A DNA stretch of 64,000 nt from CAWAHD01 sp963781785. Lineage in GTDB: Bacteria > Planctomycetota > Planctomycetia > Isosphaerales > Isosphaeraceae. The first letter of the stretch is position 1, and each line of letters begins with the position of its first letter. Shown piece after piece: positions 54,972 to 64,000 of the stretch. A program made the translations under genes and the position numbers. The notes under the pieces are model-generated. The model was not told the origin of the DNA. It saw only the letters and a program-made list of their open reading frames with translations, and made no database searches. Location: positions 310,001-374,000 of the forward strand of contig CAWAHD010000001.1 of the NCBI GenBank assembly GCA_963781785.1, written 5' to 3'.

Positions 54972-56780
54972 ATGGCAGGTCTGGCCGCATCCGAAAACGA
55001 GAACCAGGTGTCGCTGTCGTCGCGATTGGAACATCCCGAGCCGAATGCACCCGAGGCCAAAGTGGCCCGCAGTCTGCGCACGATTCCCGCGGGAATCCGC
55101 GGAACGGCCGTGCTGGCAGCGGCCCTGGCGCCGGCTGTGGCCGCAGTCTGGACGGTCCCCTGGTTCATGACCCAGGACGGGCCGGCTCACGTATACAATG
55201 CCCAGATTCTGGCGCTGTCCTTTGACCCTCATTCACCATTCCGATCGGTCTACACGATCCAGTGGGAGCCGATTCCCAACTGGGTGGGGCATCTCGCGCT
55301 CGCGGGGCTGGTGGCAGTCGTTCCGGCCTGGGTAGCAGACCGGATCATGATCACACTCACCCTGGTTGGATTTGCAGCAGCCCTCTTCTGGCTGAGATGG
55401 CGTGTGGCTGGAGGCAGAGGCCTGACCGCGGCTGCACTGCTGGCGGCGCTTCTGGCGATGAACGTCACATGGCTGTTCGGGTTCACGGGCTTCATGCTGG
55501 GAGCGTGCCTGTTTCCGATAACCCTGGGTGTCTGGTGGTCTGGCCGCGACCGCCTCAACGCCGGGCGCATCGCCGCAATTTCGGCTCTGCTCTTTCTGGG
55601 CTACTTCTGCCATCTGGTCAGCGTGGGGCTGACGGCCCTTAGCCTGGTGATCTTGTCTGTCGGGAGTCCGCTCGGGAGCACTTCGGGAAGCACCTGGAAA
55701 CGCCGTCTGGCACGGCTGGCGCGCACTTCGGCCAGCTTTCTGCCGCTGTTCGTTCTCGGCGCTTTCTACCTGAGGGTGTCACGGCGGGGAGGGCCGATGC
55801 AGCCGGCCTGGAGAGATCTGTCCAGCCCGTGGTCGCTGAAAGCCTGGGAGGGCCGATTCGGCTGGGTCGATCCGATCACGCTGGCCATCAAGGATGGCCT
55901 CCCTTTCACCGAGCAAATCGGCTCGGAGTTTATCGTGTTTGCCCCGGTGGTCTGGCTGAGTGTGGCGCTTGCCCTTTGGTGGTACGGGCGGATGTCGGCC
56001 CGCCCGCAAGAGGGCGCGGTTTCACCTGCCAAGGTACTCGTCGATGAAGCGGAGACTGGACGGAACCTAGTGGTGGGCGCCCCCGCCGGCAGCCCGGCGT
56101 GGCTCGTGCTGGCGGCCGTGCTCCTTGCGGCAGGCATCACAAGCCCTGACTCGTTGGGGCCTGGTCATGGCGAGTTCCTGCCCCAGCGCATTGTCCTGTT
56201 CGGCCTGGCAGCGCTCGTTCCGATCTTCGAGGTCAACTGGGCACGATGGCCGGGCCGGGCCGTCGTGGCTTCCCTGCTCATCGCTCTGGTGATTCAATCG
56301 GCTATCGTGTGGGATTATGCTCTCTGGTCCGATCGCACGGCAGGCCAGTTGATTCGCGCGGGTGACCATCTGGGGAAGAGCCAGCGCATCGTCACACTGC
56401 TCGTGAAGTCGCGAGGCAGGTTTCGCACCAACCCGTTGCTCCACGCTGAAAACTGGCTGGGCGTGAACACCGGCAACATCATCTGGAACAACTACGAGAC
56501 CCTGCACTATTACTTTCCGGTTCAGTTCCGAGCCGGGGTCGAACGGCCGCATCCGGGCGACCTCGAGCTGGTCTCACTGCATGAGGACCCGGCAGACGAA
56601 ATGACCCGGCTGCGCGATTGGGAGCACATCTTGTCGAGGCATGCAAACTCGATTGATGTGATCGTTCTCTGGAAGAGTGACGAACGCCTCGAGGCGATCA
56701 CAAAGTGCTGGTTTGTGCTGGCGGACCGCCGGGGCGACGTGCAGATTTTCCGGCGGAGCCGCTCGCGAGGGTCGCGATGA
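54972..56780 (+). CDS. Polytopic membrane protein, possibly glycosyltransferase-like
   Basis: About 602 residues from ATG 54972 (TTG at 54933 is an alternative). Roughly ten hydrophobic helices are visible, for example AALAPAVAAVWTVPWFM, LALAGLVAVVPAWVADRIMI, GLTAAALLAALLAMNVTWLFGF and VVASLLIALVIQSAIVWDY. An acidic TQDGPAHVYNA loop after the first helix recalls the loop of GT-C-type membrane transferases (DxD/DxE-like position). The C-terminal ~130 residues are soluble. It is divergently transcribed from the ubiquitin-like cluster. Function not assigned. Confidence 0.75.
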   Translation: MAGLAASENENQVSLSSRLEHPEPNAPEAKVARSLRTIPAGIRGTAVLAAALAPAVAAVWTVPWFMTQDGPAHVYNAQILALSFDPHSPFRSVYTIQWEPIPNWVGHLALAGLVAVVPAWVADRIMITLTLVGFAAALFWLRWRVAGGRGLTAAALLAALLAMNVTWLFGFTGFMLGACLFPITLGVWWSGRDRLNAGRIAAISALLFLGYFCHLVSVGLTALSLVILSVGSPLGSTSGSTWKRRLARLARTSASFLPLFVLGAFYLRVSRRGGPMQPAWRDLSSPWSLKAWEGRFGWVDPITLAIKDGLPFTEQIGSEFIVFAPVVWLSVALALWWYGRMSARPQEGAVSPAKVLVDEAETGRNLVVGAPAGSPAWLVLAAVLLAAGITSPDSLGPGHGEFLPQRIVLFGLAALVPIFEVNWARWPGRAVVASLLIALVIQSAIVWDYALWSDRTAGQLIRAGDHLGKSQRIVTLLVKSRGRFRTNPLLHAENWLGVNTGNIIWNNYETLHYYFPVQFRAGVERPHPGDLELVSLHEDPADEMTRLRDWEHILSRHANSIDVIVLWKSDERLEAITKCWFVLADRRGDVQIFRRSRSRGSR

Positions 56781-56849
56781 GCGGCCGATCCGGATTTGAT
56801 CATCCCTGGCGCGAATCCGGATCGACCCGATGCGCTTCCGCCTGCGGAT

Positions 56850-57323
56850 TTACTTCTTTTCCTTCTTGAGCTCGAACAGGTAGGCTTCGTCTTCGACCTG
56901 CGCGAAGTCTTTAGGGCGGTCCTTGCCGGGGACGGAGACGCAGAGCGTGAGCTTCTCGCCATCGAGCTTGTAGATGCATTTCGAGGTCTTGCCCTTGGCA
57001 TCATCCGGGCCGTCTTCGATGACGAAGTCGATCGTCGCGAATGGCTTGGCCTCGGTGTCGACCGTGACCTTGCATGAGTAATCATTGCCATTCACGGTTG
57101 CCTTGAGCTTCTCGCCTTCGAATGTGTACTTGGCGTCGATTCCATCGCCCGTGGAGTTCCAGGTCCCCTGAAAGGGCTTGAGCAGCTCGGATTGGGGCTT
57201 GTCGTCGGCGAGGGCAAACGATGCGCCGCCAGCCAGCCCTACCGCGGTCCAGACAGCAAGCGCGAGGATGGTCAGGCAAAGCGTGGTGAAACGCGCACCC
57301 GGCCGTTTTGTCACAGCGATCAT
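56850..57323 (-). CDS. TIGR03067-like secreted protein
   Basis: 157 residues from ATG 57323. A signal peptide (TLCLTILALAVWTAVGLAGGASFA) precedes a domain with LLKPFQGTWNSTGDG, YTFEGEKLKATVNG, KPFATIDFVIEDGPDDAKGKTSKCIYKLDGEKLTLCVSVPGKDRPKDF. The LxGTW and IYxLxGdxLxLc patterns match the lipocalin-like TIGR03067 family, common in planctomycetes and of unknown function. Confidence 0.82.
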   Translation of the reverse strand: MIAVTKRPGARFTTLCLTILALAVWTAVGLAGGASFALADDKPQSELLKPFQGTWNSTGDGIDAKYTFEGEKLKATVNGNDYSCKVTVDTEAKPFATIDFVIEDGPDDAKGKTSKCIYKLDGEKLTLCVSVPGKDRPKDFAQVEDEAYLFELKKEKK

Positions 57324-57705
57324 GGTGATCCCTCTGAAGCTGACGAAATGGCTTCGCGCGCCGCGTTTCATGAGGCTCTGGCGAAGCCGAACAATGAGCA
57401 CGAGTCCGAATTGAATCATCTTGGCGTGCGGTGTGCAAGATCTGTACGCGGAATCATCAGCGATTCAGCCGGTGTTTAGCGCGTGCGAGTTGACAGGGCG
57501 CGGCGCGGCCAGCGGCCTCACCCCACACGACGGAGCAGGCTGGCACAACGCCAGGTTGCACAGCCGGCCGATGATCGTCAAGATGAGCACTACGGGTTCG
57601 TCCCCGTGCTGACGAACGACATGCCAGGAGAGACCTCGTGGAATTGGCCGCGGTTATTGGGCGCAAGGCAAAGAAACGAGCGGGTAACCGGAGCCGCGAT
57701 CGATC
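57324..57705. other. Intergenic stretch before the protease gene
   Basis: About 380 bp with no supportable gene. Short frames here are Arg-rich and conflict with one another. No repeat or hairpin stands out. Confidence 0.45.
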
Positions 57706-58788
57706 ATGACCGACCGCCCAGGGCGACGACCTCGGATGGGATTCAGGGCCGCGACTGCGCGATACGGCGTGCTGGCAGTGTTCCTGTGCGGTGCGGTGTC
57801 AACCACGGAACGGCGGATGGCTGCGTATGCCCAGGACGGCATCAGCACCCACGCGGCTGAATCGGAGAACGACCGCTCGAAACCGTCCGGCCGGCAAATC
57901 GGATCGGCCAGGATGACAGGCCGGCGCAGACCGGTCGTGCCATCCGACGACTGGACGTATCGGCCCACGGTGGTCGTCCGCCGTGGCACGTCCCAGGGGA
58001 CGGGCACAATCATCGCCTCGATCGATGGCGAGACCCTCGTGCTCACGGCCGCCCACGTCGTGCGGGATCAGGGCCCGATCGTCGTGGAGCTGCACCGGTT
58101 CAATCTCGGTGTCGAGCGCTTCGCACCACAACCAGGGTCGTGGCCGCGGCGGGTCCAGGCCGTGGTGGCAGCCAGTGATGCCGCGGCTGACCTGGCCGTG
58201 CTGAAAATCGAGAAGATGCGTGCGCTGCCTTATGTGGCGCGCCTCGCGCACAGGGCGACTGATCCCACGGCAGGTTCCCAGGTCACTTCGATTGGCATCG
58301 ACCTCGGCACGGAGCTGGCCGCATGGACCAGCCTCGTGGTGGAGATCCTGTCGTTCAAGCTCAATGACAGCCGCGAAGAGCGACAATTCTTGATCACGGA
58401 GCAGGTCCCCGAGCACGGGCGCTCCGGCGGCGGGCTCTTTGGCTCCGGCGGCGAACTGGTTGGGGTGTGCGTCGGCCATGCCGAGCTGCTCAAAGGCAAG
58501 CGCATGGGGGTGTTCGGGTCGCTCGAGAGCATTCGCCTTTTGCTCGACGATCACCAGATGACCGCGGCGATTGCGCGATCGGAGGCGCCCGGGCTCGAAG
58601 GGCCGGCCAGACAACGGGGCGCGCCCCGGCCGCAGGAGTCTCATCGCGGTCGCGCGCCACCGCGGCTCGGTTCGGCAGCCGGAAGCCGGGCGCGTCGATC
58701 GTGCATTAAATTGCTGCCTCATCCTTCGTTCCGGCCGGCCGTGTCTGCCTCCGTGTTTCCGGCGCTGCCCCATGATTTGCCCGGGTAA
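57706..58788 (+). CDS. Trypsin-like serine protease
   Basis: 360 residues; ATG at 57706, or 57736 with a better signal peptide (ATARYGVLAVFLCGAVS). The catalytic triad is visible: His in LTAAHVVRD, Asp in AADLAVLKI, Ser in EHGRSGGGLFG. It resembles the protease domain of Do/HtrA proteins, but no PDZ domain follows. Instead there is an Arg/Pro-rich C-terminal tail of ~90 residues which may be an artefact of a lost stop or an extension. It probably acts in the periplasm. Confidence 0.78.
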   Translation: MTDRPGRRPRMGFRAATARYGVLAVFLCGAVSTTERRMAAYAQDGISTHAAESENDRSKPSGRQIGSARMTGRRRPVVPSDDWTYRPTVVVRRGTSQGTGTIIASIDGETLVLTAAHVVRDQGPIVVELHRFNLGVERFAPQPGSWPRRVQAVVAASDAAADLAVLKIEKMRALPYVARLAHRATDPTAGSQVTSIGIDLGTELAAWTSLVVEILSFKLNDSREERQFLITEQVPEHGRSGGGLFGSGGELVGVCVGHAELLKGKRMGVFGSLESIRLLLDDHQMTAAIARSEAPGLEGPARQRGAPRPQESHRGRAPPRLGSAAGSRARRSCIKLLPHPSFRPAVSASVFPALPHDLPG

Positions 58789-59354
58789 GCGCGCTTGCGC
58801 GGGGTGCGAAGGAGAAGCATGAAAAAGACCATCGACAGGAACCCGAATATTCCCAATCGCATGGGTTTGACGTCGATGAACGAGACCAGGGTGAGAAGCA
58901 GGCAGAGCACCAGGCCGGTGGTGAAAATGAGACGTGGGAGGCTCGTGTGAGCCATCCTGCCGGCGGCGACCTTGGGGAATTCGACGGCCCCATCCGCGAC
59001 CGGTGCAAAGGTAATTTCCGGTACACCATTGGTTGTGCTGGCGGCTGCCGGAGATTGGTCGTCACGTGGGAGGCCGATCGGCTCCGGCGGCAGCGACGCT
59101 CGCCCACAGGCAGGGCACCGGAGCCAGCCGTCCCAGGCGTTGACATCGGCCTCGAGCTCGGCCCGGCAATTCGGGCACGAATAGATGGCAAGCGCGAGAT
59201 TCTCCAAGCTCACGGCACAGCTCCGGTTGCAAGGGATTTCCACCGGCTCGTTCGCGCAGCCGACGATTGTCATCGTATCATCCAGGCTGCTTTTGACAAC
59301 AAACTGACGGCGGGCGGAACGCGGCGAGTGGGGTTGCGGCGAGAATTCGGCCAT
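58719..59354 (-). CDS. Zinc-ribbon membrane protein
   Basis: 211 residues, overlapping the 3' end of the protease gene by about 70 bp. Cys pairs YSCPNCRAELEADVNAWDGWLRCPACG form a zinc ribbon at ~57-80. Two membrane helices follow (LIFTTGLVLCLLLTLVSFI and LGIFGFLSMVFFMLLLR), with a basic C-terminal tail. This is similar in style to the zinc-ribbon/two-TM proteins in the ubiquitin-like cluster, but it lacks the Gly tail. Function unknown. Confidence 0.7.
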   Translation of the reverse strand: MAEFSPQPHSPRSARRQFVVKSSLDDTMTIVGCANEPVEIPCNRSCAVSLENLALAIYSCPNCRAELEADVNAWDGWLRCPACGRASLPPEPIGLPRDDQSPAAASTTNGVPEITFAPVADGAVEFPKVAAGRMAHTSLPRLIFTTGLVLCLLLTLVSFIDVKPMRLGIFGFLSMVFFMLLLRTPRKRAYPGKSWGSAGNTEADTAGRNEG

Positions 59355-59428
59355 GACGGCGGTGGGTTTGCGCTTGAGGTCGACAACCCTCTTTCGACGT
59401 TCTGGCCCGGCACGTACGATGCTGAAAT

Positions 59429-59947
59429 ATGGCCATCGAACTCCGACCGTTCCGGGAATCCGATCGAGTTGCGGTGCGCGAGCTGACCATCGCGGCGTTT
59501 GAAGGTGTCTCGATTGACCACAACATCGACCAGCGGCTGGGCCTGATCGCCGGTCGCGACTGGCGATGGCGCAAGGCCCGCGACGTCGACCGCGACATCG
59601 ACATGCTCGGGGCCGAGCTGGCCGTCGCTCACGACGACCAGACCGGACTTGTCGTTGGCTACGTCACGATGCAGTGCGACCTTGAGACGGGAATCGGCTG
59701 GATTCACAACCTGGTCGTCGGCGCCGGGGCGCGGGGCCAGGGGCTAGGCCGCCGGTTGATCGAACACGCCCTGGGAAAGTTCCGTTCTGCCGGCATGGCT
59801 CTGGCCAAGATCGAGACGCTGGAGCAGAACCCCATCGGCCGACACCTGTATCCGGCGGCCGGGTTCATCGAAGTCGCCCGCCAGATTCATTACGCCATGG
59901 CATTGACCGACCGATCCGAGCATGAACCTGGGCCCACTACCTTCTGA
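59429..59947 (+). CDS. GNAT-family acetyltransferase
   Basis: 172 residues. Typical GNAT elements: IELRPFRESDRVAVRELTIAAF at the start, AVAHDDQTGLVVGYVTM, IHNLVVGAGARGQGLGRRLIEHAL (the Q/RxxGxG/A acetyl-CoA motif) and PIGRHLYPAAGFIEVARQIHYAM. It transfers acetyl from acetyl-CoA to an unknown amine. Its end overlaps the start of the sugar ABC ATPase gene by 26 bp. Confidence 0.87.
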   Translation: MAIELRPFRESDRVAVRELTIAAFEGVSIDHNIDQRLGLIAGRDWRWRKARDVDRDIDMLGAELAVAHDDQTGLVVGYVTMQCDLETGIGWIHNLVVGAGARGQGLGRRLIEHALGKFRSAGMALAKIETLEQNPIGRHLYPAAGFIEVARQIHYAMALTDRSEHEPGPTTF

Positions 59948-61512
59948 GCCGGCCGGGACGGCCGGAGCAGCGCGTCTGGAGATGCGACATATCTCCAAGA
60001 GCTTCGGGGGCGTGCGCCTTGCGCGACGTCTCGTTCACCGCAGAGGCGGGAAAGGTCGTTGCGCTCTGCGGAGAAAATGGCGCGGGCAAAAGCACGCTTA
60101 TGAAGATTCTGGCAGGCGCGATCACCGGATACGAAGGCGAAATTCGTTTGGCCGGCCTACCGGTTCGGTTTACGGGCCCGCGCCAGGCTGAGGATGCGGG
60201 AATTCGAATCATCTACCAGGAGCTGAATCTCGTGCCTCAGCTCACGGTCGCTGACAATATTTTCCTGGGTCGCGAGCACACGCGGAGCGGCTGGCTGGGC
60301 TGGCTGGATAACCGAACAATGGAGACTCAGACCCGGGAGCTGTTCAACCGCTTGGGAGCGGGAGTTTCGCCGCGCGCCAAGGTCGGCGACCTGAGGATCG
60401 GCGACCAGCAGATGGTCGAGATTGCCAAGGCACTGGCGTTTGACGCGGCGATCGTGATCATGGATGAGCCGACCTCGGCCCTGTCGGATTCCGAGGTCGC
60501 GCGGCTCTTCCGCGTGATCGCCGACCTGCGCAAAGCGGGAACGACCGTCTTGTACATCAGCCACAAGATGAATGAGGTCTTCACTCTGGCCGACCAGGTG
60601 ACCGTGCTTCGCGACGGCCAGTTCGTCGCGACCGCGGCACGCAGAGAGACGTCGCCCGGCCAGGTCGTGCGCTGGATGGTGGGCCGAGACCTCCAGGCCC
60701 TCAACTACGTGGCACACCCAATCACCGGGGGGGCTGTGCTCGAGGTCGACAACCTGTCGCTTGCCAGCCCGCCGGGGAGCGGCCGGCCCCGGTTGCAGGG
60801 TATCACGTTTTCGGTTCGGAAGGGCGAGGTCCTCGGAGTTGCCGGCTTGCTGGGTGCCGGCCGAACCGAACTGCTCGAAGCGATTTTTGGCGCCAGCCGA
60901 TCTCCCCCGGGCGGGGTGATTCGATTGGGCGGCCGGCCGGTCCGGTTCAGGCATCCGGACGAGGCGATCAAGGCGGGGATCGCCATGACAACGGAGGACC
61001 GCAAGACGTTGGGCCTGTTTGACCGAATGACCGTGGCTGAGAACATGACTCTGCGCCGCCTGCCCGAGCTGACCTTCGGGCCGGTCGTCAACCCGATCGC
61101 GGAAAAACGCGCCGTGCTCTGGTCGATCAAGGAGCTGGCGATCAAGACGGCCGGCGGCGACGTGCCAGTGACCAGCCTCTCGGGCGGCAACCAGCAAAAG
61201 TGTATCCTGGCGCGCTGGCTTCTGATCGAACCCAAGGTTTTACTGCTCGACGAGCCCACGCGGGGAATCGACGTCGGCGCCAAGGCCGAGATTTACCAGT
61301 TGATTCGCCGGCTCGCAGCGGCGGGCAGGGCCATCGTCATGACCTCGAGCGAGCTCCCCGAGTTGCTCGCGGTCTCGGACCGGATCATCGTGCTCTGCGA
61401 GGGGAGGATCACCGCCCTGATCCCCCGCGCACAGGCCACCGAGGAAGCCATCATGCATGCCGCAACTGCATTCCTTGACCGAAGCAAGTCCGGCATGCCC
61501 GCCCAGACCTGA
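59922..61512 (+). pseudogene. Sugar ABC transporter ATP-binding protein (RbsA/XylG type), frameshifted near the start
   Basis: Two ABC domains in tandem, the class that energises ribose/xylose/galactose uptake. The first ~30 residues (RLEMRHISKSFGGVR) lie in one frame. From 60019 another frame continues LRDVSFTAEAGKVVALCGENGAGKSTLMK through the end. The consensus GGVRALRDVSF implies two lost bases, or one gained base, near 60017. Domain 1 has signature-like LRIGDQQMVEIAKAL and Walker B VIMDEPTSAL. Domain 2 has a degenerate Walker A (GLLGAGRTELLE), LSGGNQQKC and LLLDEPTRGIDVG, all typical of the family. No permease or binding-protein gene is adjacent. Confidence 0.85.
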
Positions 61513-61545
61513 TCCTCCCCGAATTCAAGCCTACCGGAGACTGCC

Positions 61546-63472
61546 ATGCGACCAATTCTCAGATTCTGTTTTCTCTACCTGGCTTGCTCGCCGGTCGTGG
61601 CCGCCGCCCGCGACTTCCCGGGATTTCAGGCCCAGGAGATCGACCCGCATGCCGGCCTTGTCTGCTATGCGGTGACGGCCGCCGACGTGAACGGTGACCA
61701 CAAGCTCGACGTCGTTGTGCTCACCGAAGACGCCGTGGTCTGGTATGAGAATCCGAGCTGGCGCAAACAAGACATCACTCGCAAGTCGACCGCTCGAGAC
61801 AACGTTTGCATCCAGCCGTACGACATCGACGGCGACGGCCGGGTTGATTTCGCCCTAGGCGCTGGCTGGCGCGCAACCGACACCAAGACGCCCAGCACAC
61901 TCCAGTGGTTGGGTCGCAACCAGGGAGGTCGCTGGCAGCTCCATCCCATCGGCTTCGATCTACCCACCTTGCATCGGCTGCGCTGGGGCAACGTGAAGGG
62001 GACCGGCCGCAACCAGCTTGTCCTGGTACCCTTGCAGGGCCGCGGTACCAAGGGACCCGGCTGGGGAGACGGGGAGGGGGTTCACGTCGTCGTGTATGAC
62101 GTTCCCGGGAAACCCGAGAGCGAAGCCTGGCCCGCCGAGATCGCGTGCTCGACGCTGCACACAATCCACGGCCTTCAGCTCGTCGACACGGACAGCGACG
62201 GCCGCGACGAGATCGTGGTCGCAGCCTGGGAAGGCGTGTATATCCTCGACCGAGATCCATCGGGCCGCTGGACCAAGCTCCAGATCGGCACTGGCAACCA
62301 GATGTCCAAACCGTCTCGAAGGCGCGAGCGAGGTCAAGGTCGGCCGGTTCAAGAACAGCTCTCCGTACATCGCCACGATCGAACCCTGGCACGGTTTCCA
62401 GGTGGTCGTGTACACCCCAACCGGCACAGGAGCACCAGCACAGGCCTTGTCCGGCGTGACAACGCCCGCGCACGATCTCCTGGCGCGGCATGTGATCGCC
62501 GAGCCCGTTCAGTGGGGCCACACCGTCTGGTGCGCTGACCTCGACGGCGACGGCGACGACGAGCTGATCGTCGGCCAGCGCGACCCCAACCCAAAGGACA
62601 CAGCCCCCCCTCGCGGGCCAGGCGTCTTCGTATTTGACCTGGATCGCGGCGCTGGCGCGCTCGTCTTCGACCGCCACACCATCGACGATGGCGGAGTGGC
62701 CTGCGAAGACGCCCTCGCGGTCGACTTGAACGGCGACGGCCGGCTCGACATTGTCGCAGGCGGTCGAGCGACCCATAACGTGAAGATTTACTGGAACCAG
62801 GGCGCCTCATCGACCGCGGCTCAGATCAAGACCGACCCCAAGATCAACGAACCGTTCATGAACCCCGACCTGAAGGCTTTCATCACGCGATTCGAGTCCA
62901 ACGACCGTGAACCATATGCGAAGCGGAATGAGATTGTTGAGGCGCTCGGTTTGAGGCCGGGGATGTCGGTCGCCGACGTCGGCGCGGGCACCGGGTTCTT
63001 CACGCGGCTCTTCGCGGAAAAGGTCGGTGCGACGGGAAGGGTTTATGCGATCGATATCGCGCCTCAGTTTCTGGCGCACATCGCCGCCGAATCAAAAAAA
63101 CGGGGGCAGACCAATGTCGTGACCGTTCGAGGCGACCAGGATGGGATCAAGCTGCCTCCGCAATCGGTGGACCTGGTGTTTCTGAGCGACGTCTATCACC
63201 ACCTGGAAAAGCCTGAGAAGGCGCTGTCCTCGATTCACCGGGCGCTCAGACCGGGCGGCACCCTCGTGGTCATCGAGTTCGACAAGGTCGAGGGAAAGAG
63301 CACACCCTTCGTCCTCAAGCACGTGCGCGCCACCAAGAACGTCTTCCGCAAGGAAATCGAGACGGCCGGATTCCAGGAATTCGCTCCGGCCAGACCGCCG
63401 GTTTTGAAGGAGAACTTTTTCCTGCGATTCCGGAAGACCGGAGCCCGAACCGGCGCTGCGGCGAAGGACTGA
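61546..63472 (+). pseudogene. FG-GAP repeat protein fused to a SAM methyltransferase domain, frameshifted
   Basis: One protein spread over two frames. The start (MRPILRFCFLYLACSPVVAAA) is a signal peptide. Several FG-GAP repeats follow (DVNGDHKLDVVV, DIDGDGRVDFAL, DTDSDGRDEIVV, then in the second frame DLDGDGDDELIVG, DLNGDGRLDIVAG). From ~62.86 kb the C-terminal ~190 residues are a class I methyltransferase: SVADVGAGTGFFTRLFAE, RVYAIDIAPQFL, VDLVFLSDVYHHLEKPEKAL, LRPGGTLVVIEF. The frame change near 62309 is one extra A in TCCAAAC. Full length is about 642 residues. Confidence 0.8.
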
Positions 63473-63766
63473 CGGCAGCCGGGATGACTCCAACCTCGAG
63501 ACGTGCTAACGCGAGTCGCCGAGCTCAGGGTAGGTGGCGAGTACGACGAAAGAGAATGGCGAGAACAGCCGCGGGGCGAACGGCTGACGATCACGTACGG
63601 CCAATTCACGTGATCAGAAGCGGCCACGTCGAGATTCGGCGACGCTAACGGCCCGATGCGCGTCTTCGCCGGAAGAGGATCGCCAGATCGAAGGGGTTTT
63701 CTAGGTCAACTTTGGTTCAGAACGCTTGTGCTTGCGAACACCGCGGGCTTCGCGCAGAAGCACTCT
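63473..63766. other. Intergenic stretch near the window end
   Basis: About 290 bp with no gene signal. Nothing structural stands out. Confidence 0.45.
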
Positions 63767-64000
63767 TTAGTTTCGCTCGGCGTTGACCAGTGTGGTCTCT
63801 GGTGAATGGGCGGCATTCTGATAGCGAACGAGTTTCCACACCTCGACGAACGCCTGTGTTTCCGCATCACGCCACGAGAGGCCGCTCTCCTCGAGCGCGT
63901 TGGCCCGTCGCCCCCATTGCTCTCGGAATTCGAGAGGCCACTCCGCCACCACGCCTCGATAGGCCAGCGGGTGAAAGAGAGGAGGACTCGTGGGATCGGT
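63767..64000 (-). CDS. Hypothetical protein, 3' part (runs off the window)
   Basis: The frame is open from the window edge and ends at 63767. The visible ~77 residues include FHPLAYRGVVAEWPLEFREQWGRRANALEESGLSWRDAETQAFVEVW, with a Trp-rich helical character. Whether translation begins at GTG 63952 or upstream of the window cannot be seen. No known family. Confidence 0.55.
   Translation of the reverse strand, partial: TDPTSPPLFHPLAYRGVVAEWPLEFREQWGRRANALEESGLSWRDAETQAFVEVWKLVRYQNAAHSPETTLVNAERN

Overview
The window looks like a chromosomal segment of a planctomycete, probably an Isosphaeraceae-like lineage. It is GC-rich and carries gene types common in that group: a CRTAC1/FG-GAP protein, a TIGR03067-like secreted protein, several MJ0042-like zinc-ribbon membrane proteins, a DUF2752 protein, three tandem TatA-like genes, DUF4259, and lone GH2 and GH88 enzymes. 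No rRNA and no CRISPR array were seen; there is one tRNA gene, tRNA-Leu(UAG).

Layout. 0.0-6.0 kb: end of a DAHP synthase, a CRTAC1-like protein, a SpoIIE-type phosphatase and a GH2 glycosidase. 6.0-10.8 kb: a small HTH gene and two insertion elements, one an ISKra4-type element with inverted repeats, 9-bp target duplication and an A-AAA-AAG slippery site, the other a DDE transposase with an in-frame stop, followed by repeats. 10.8-15.6 kb: Xer-like recombinase, pyrE, a possible nuclease-fold protein, a terpene-cyclase-like protein and a broken Nudix gene. 15.6-20.9 kb: a YbhG-F-S-R type ABC exporter. 21-30.9 kb: HAD phosphatase, SDR, GH88, PilT, TPR/glycosyltransferase-like protein, IMPase, pyrD and a methyltransferase. 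32.9-36.1 kb: an iron-uptake operon (cupredoxin-FTR1 plus P19-like protein) behind a strong Fur-box-like palindrome. 36-45.5 kb: thioesterase, three TatA-like genes, tRNA-Leu, rpe, a Bax-inhibitor-1 protein, a Gfo/Idh/MocA oxidoreductase, nikR, and zwf-opcA.

The most striking region is the ten-gene minus-strand cluster at 45.6-54.8 kb. In transcription order it encodes a membrane-anchored ubiquitin-like protein, an E1-like (ThiF/UBA) enzyme, a JAB/MPN peptidase with a membrane anchor, a polytopic FHA protein, two tandem zinc-ribbon/two-TM paralogs ending in GGGxGGP, a RING-like zinc-finger membrane protein, a RING-like/TM/trypsin-like fusion, an E2 with HPN and catalytic Cys, and a DUF2752 membrane protein. 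Gaps are mostly under 35 bp, with ATGA overlaps at E1/JAB and E2/DUF2752. I read this as a complete bacterial ubiquitin-like conjugation system assembled at the membrane. The Ubl lacks a C-terminal Gly-Gly, which raises the question of what is conjugated.

The rest, 54.9-64 kb, holds a polytopic membrane protein, small secreted and zinc-ribbon proteins, a trypsin-like protease, a GNAT, a sugar ABC ATPase, and an FG-GAP/methyltransferase fusion.

Caution: about ten otherwise intact, conserved genes are each broken by a single small indel (Nudix, YbhF twice, HAD, PilT, BI-1, RING-trypsin, a zinc-ribbon paralog, the sugar ABC ATPase, FG-GAP/methyltransferase). This density points to consensus sequence errors at least as much as to real pseudogenes, so these genes are typed as pseudogene only in the sense that the frame is broken as given.
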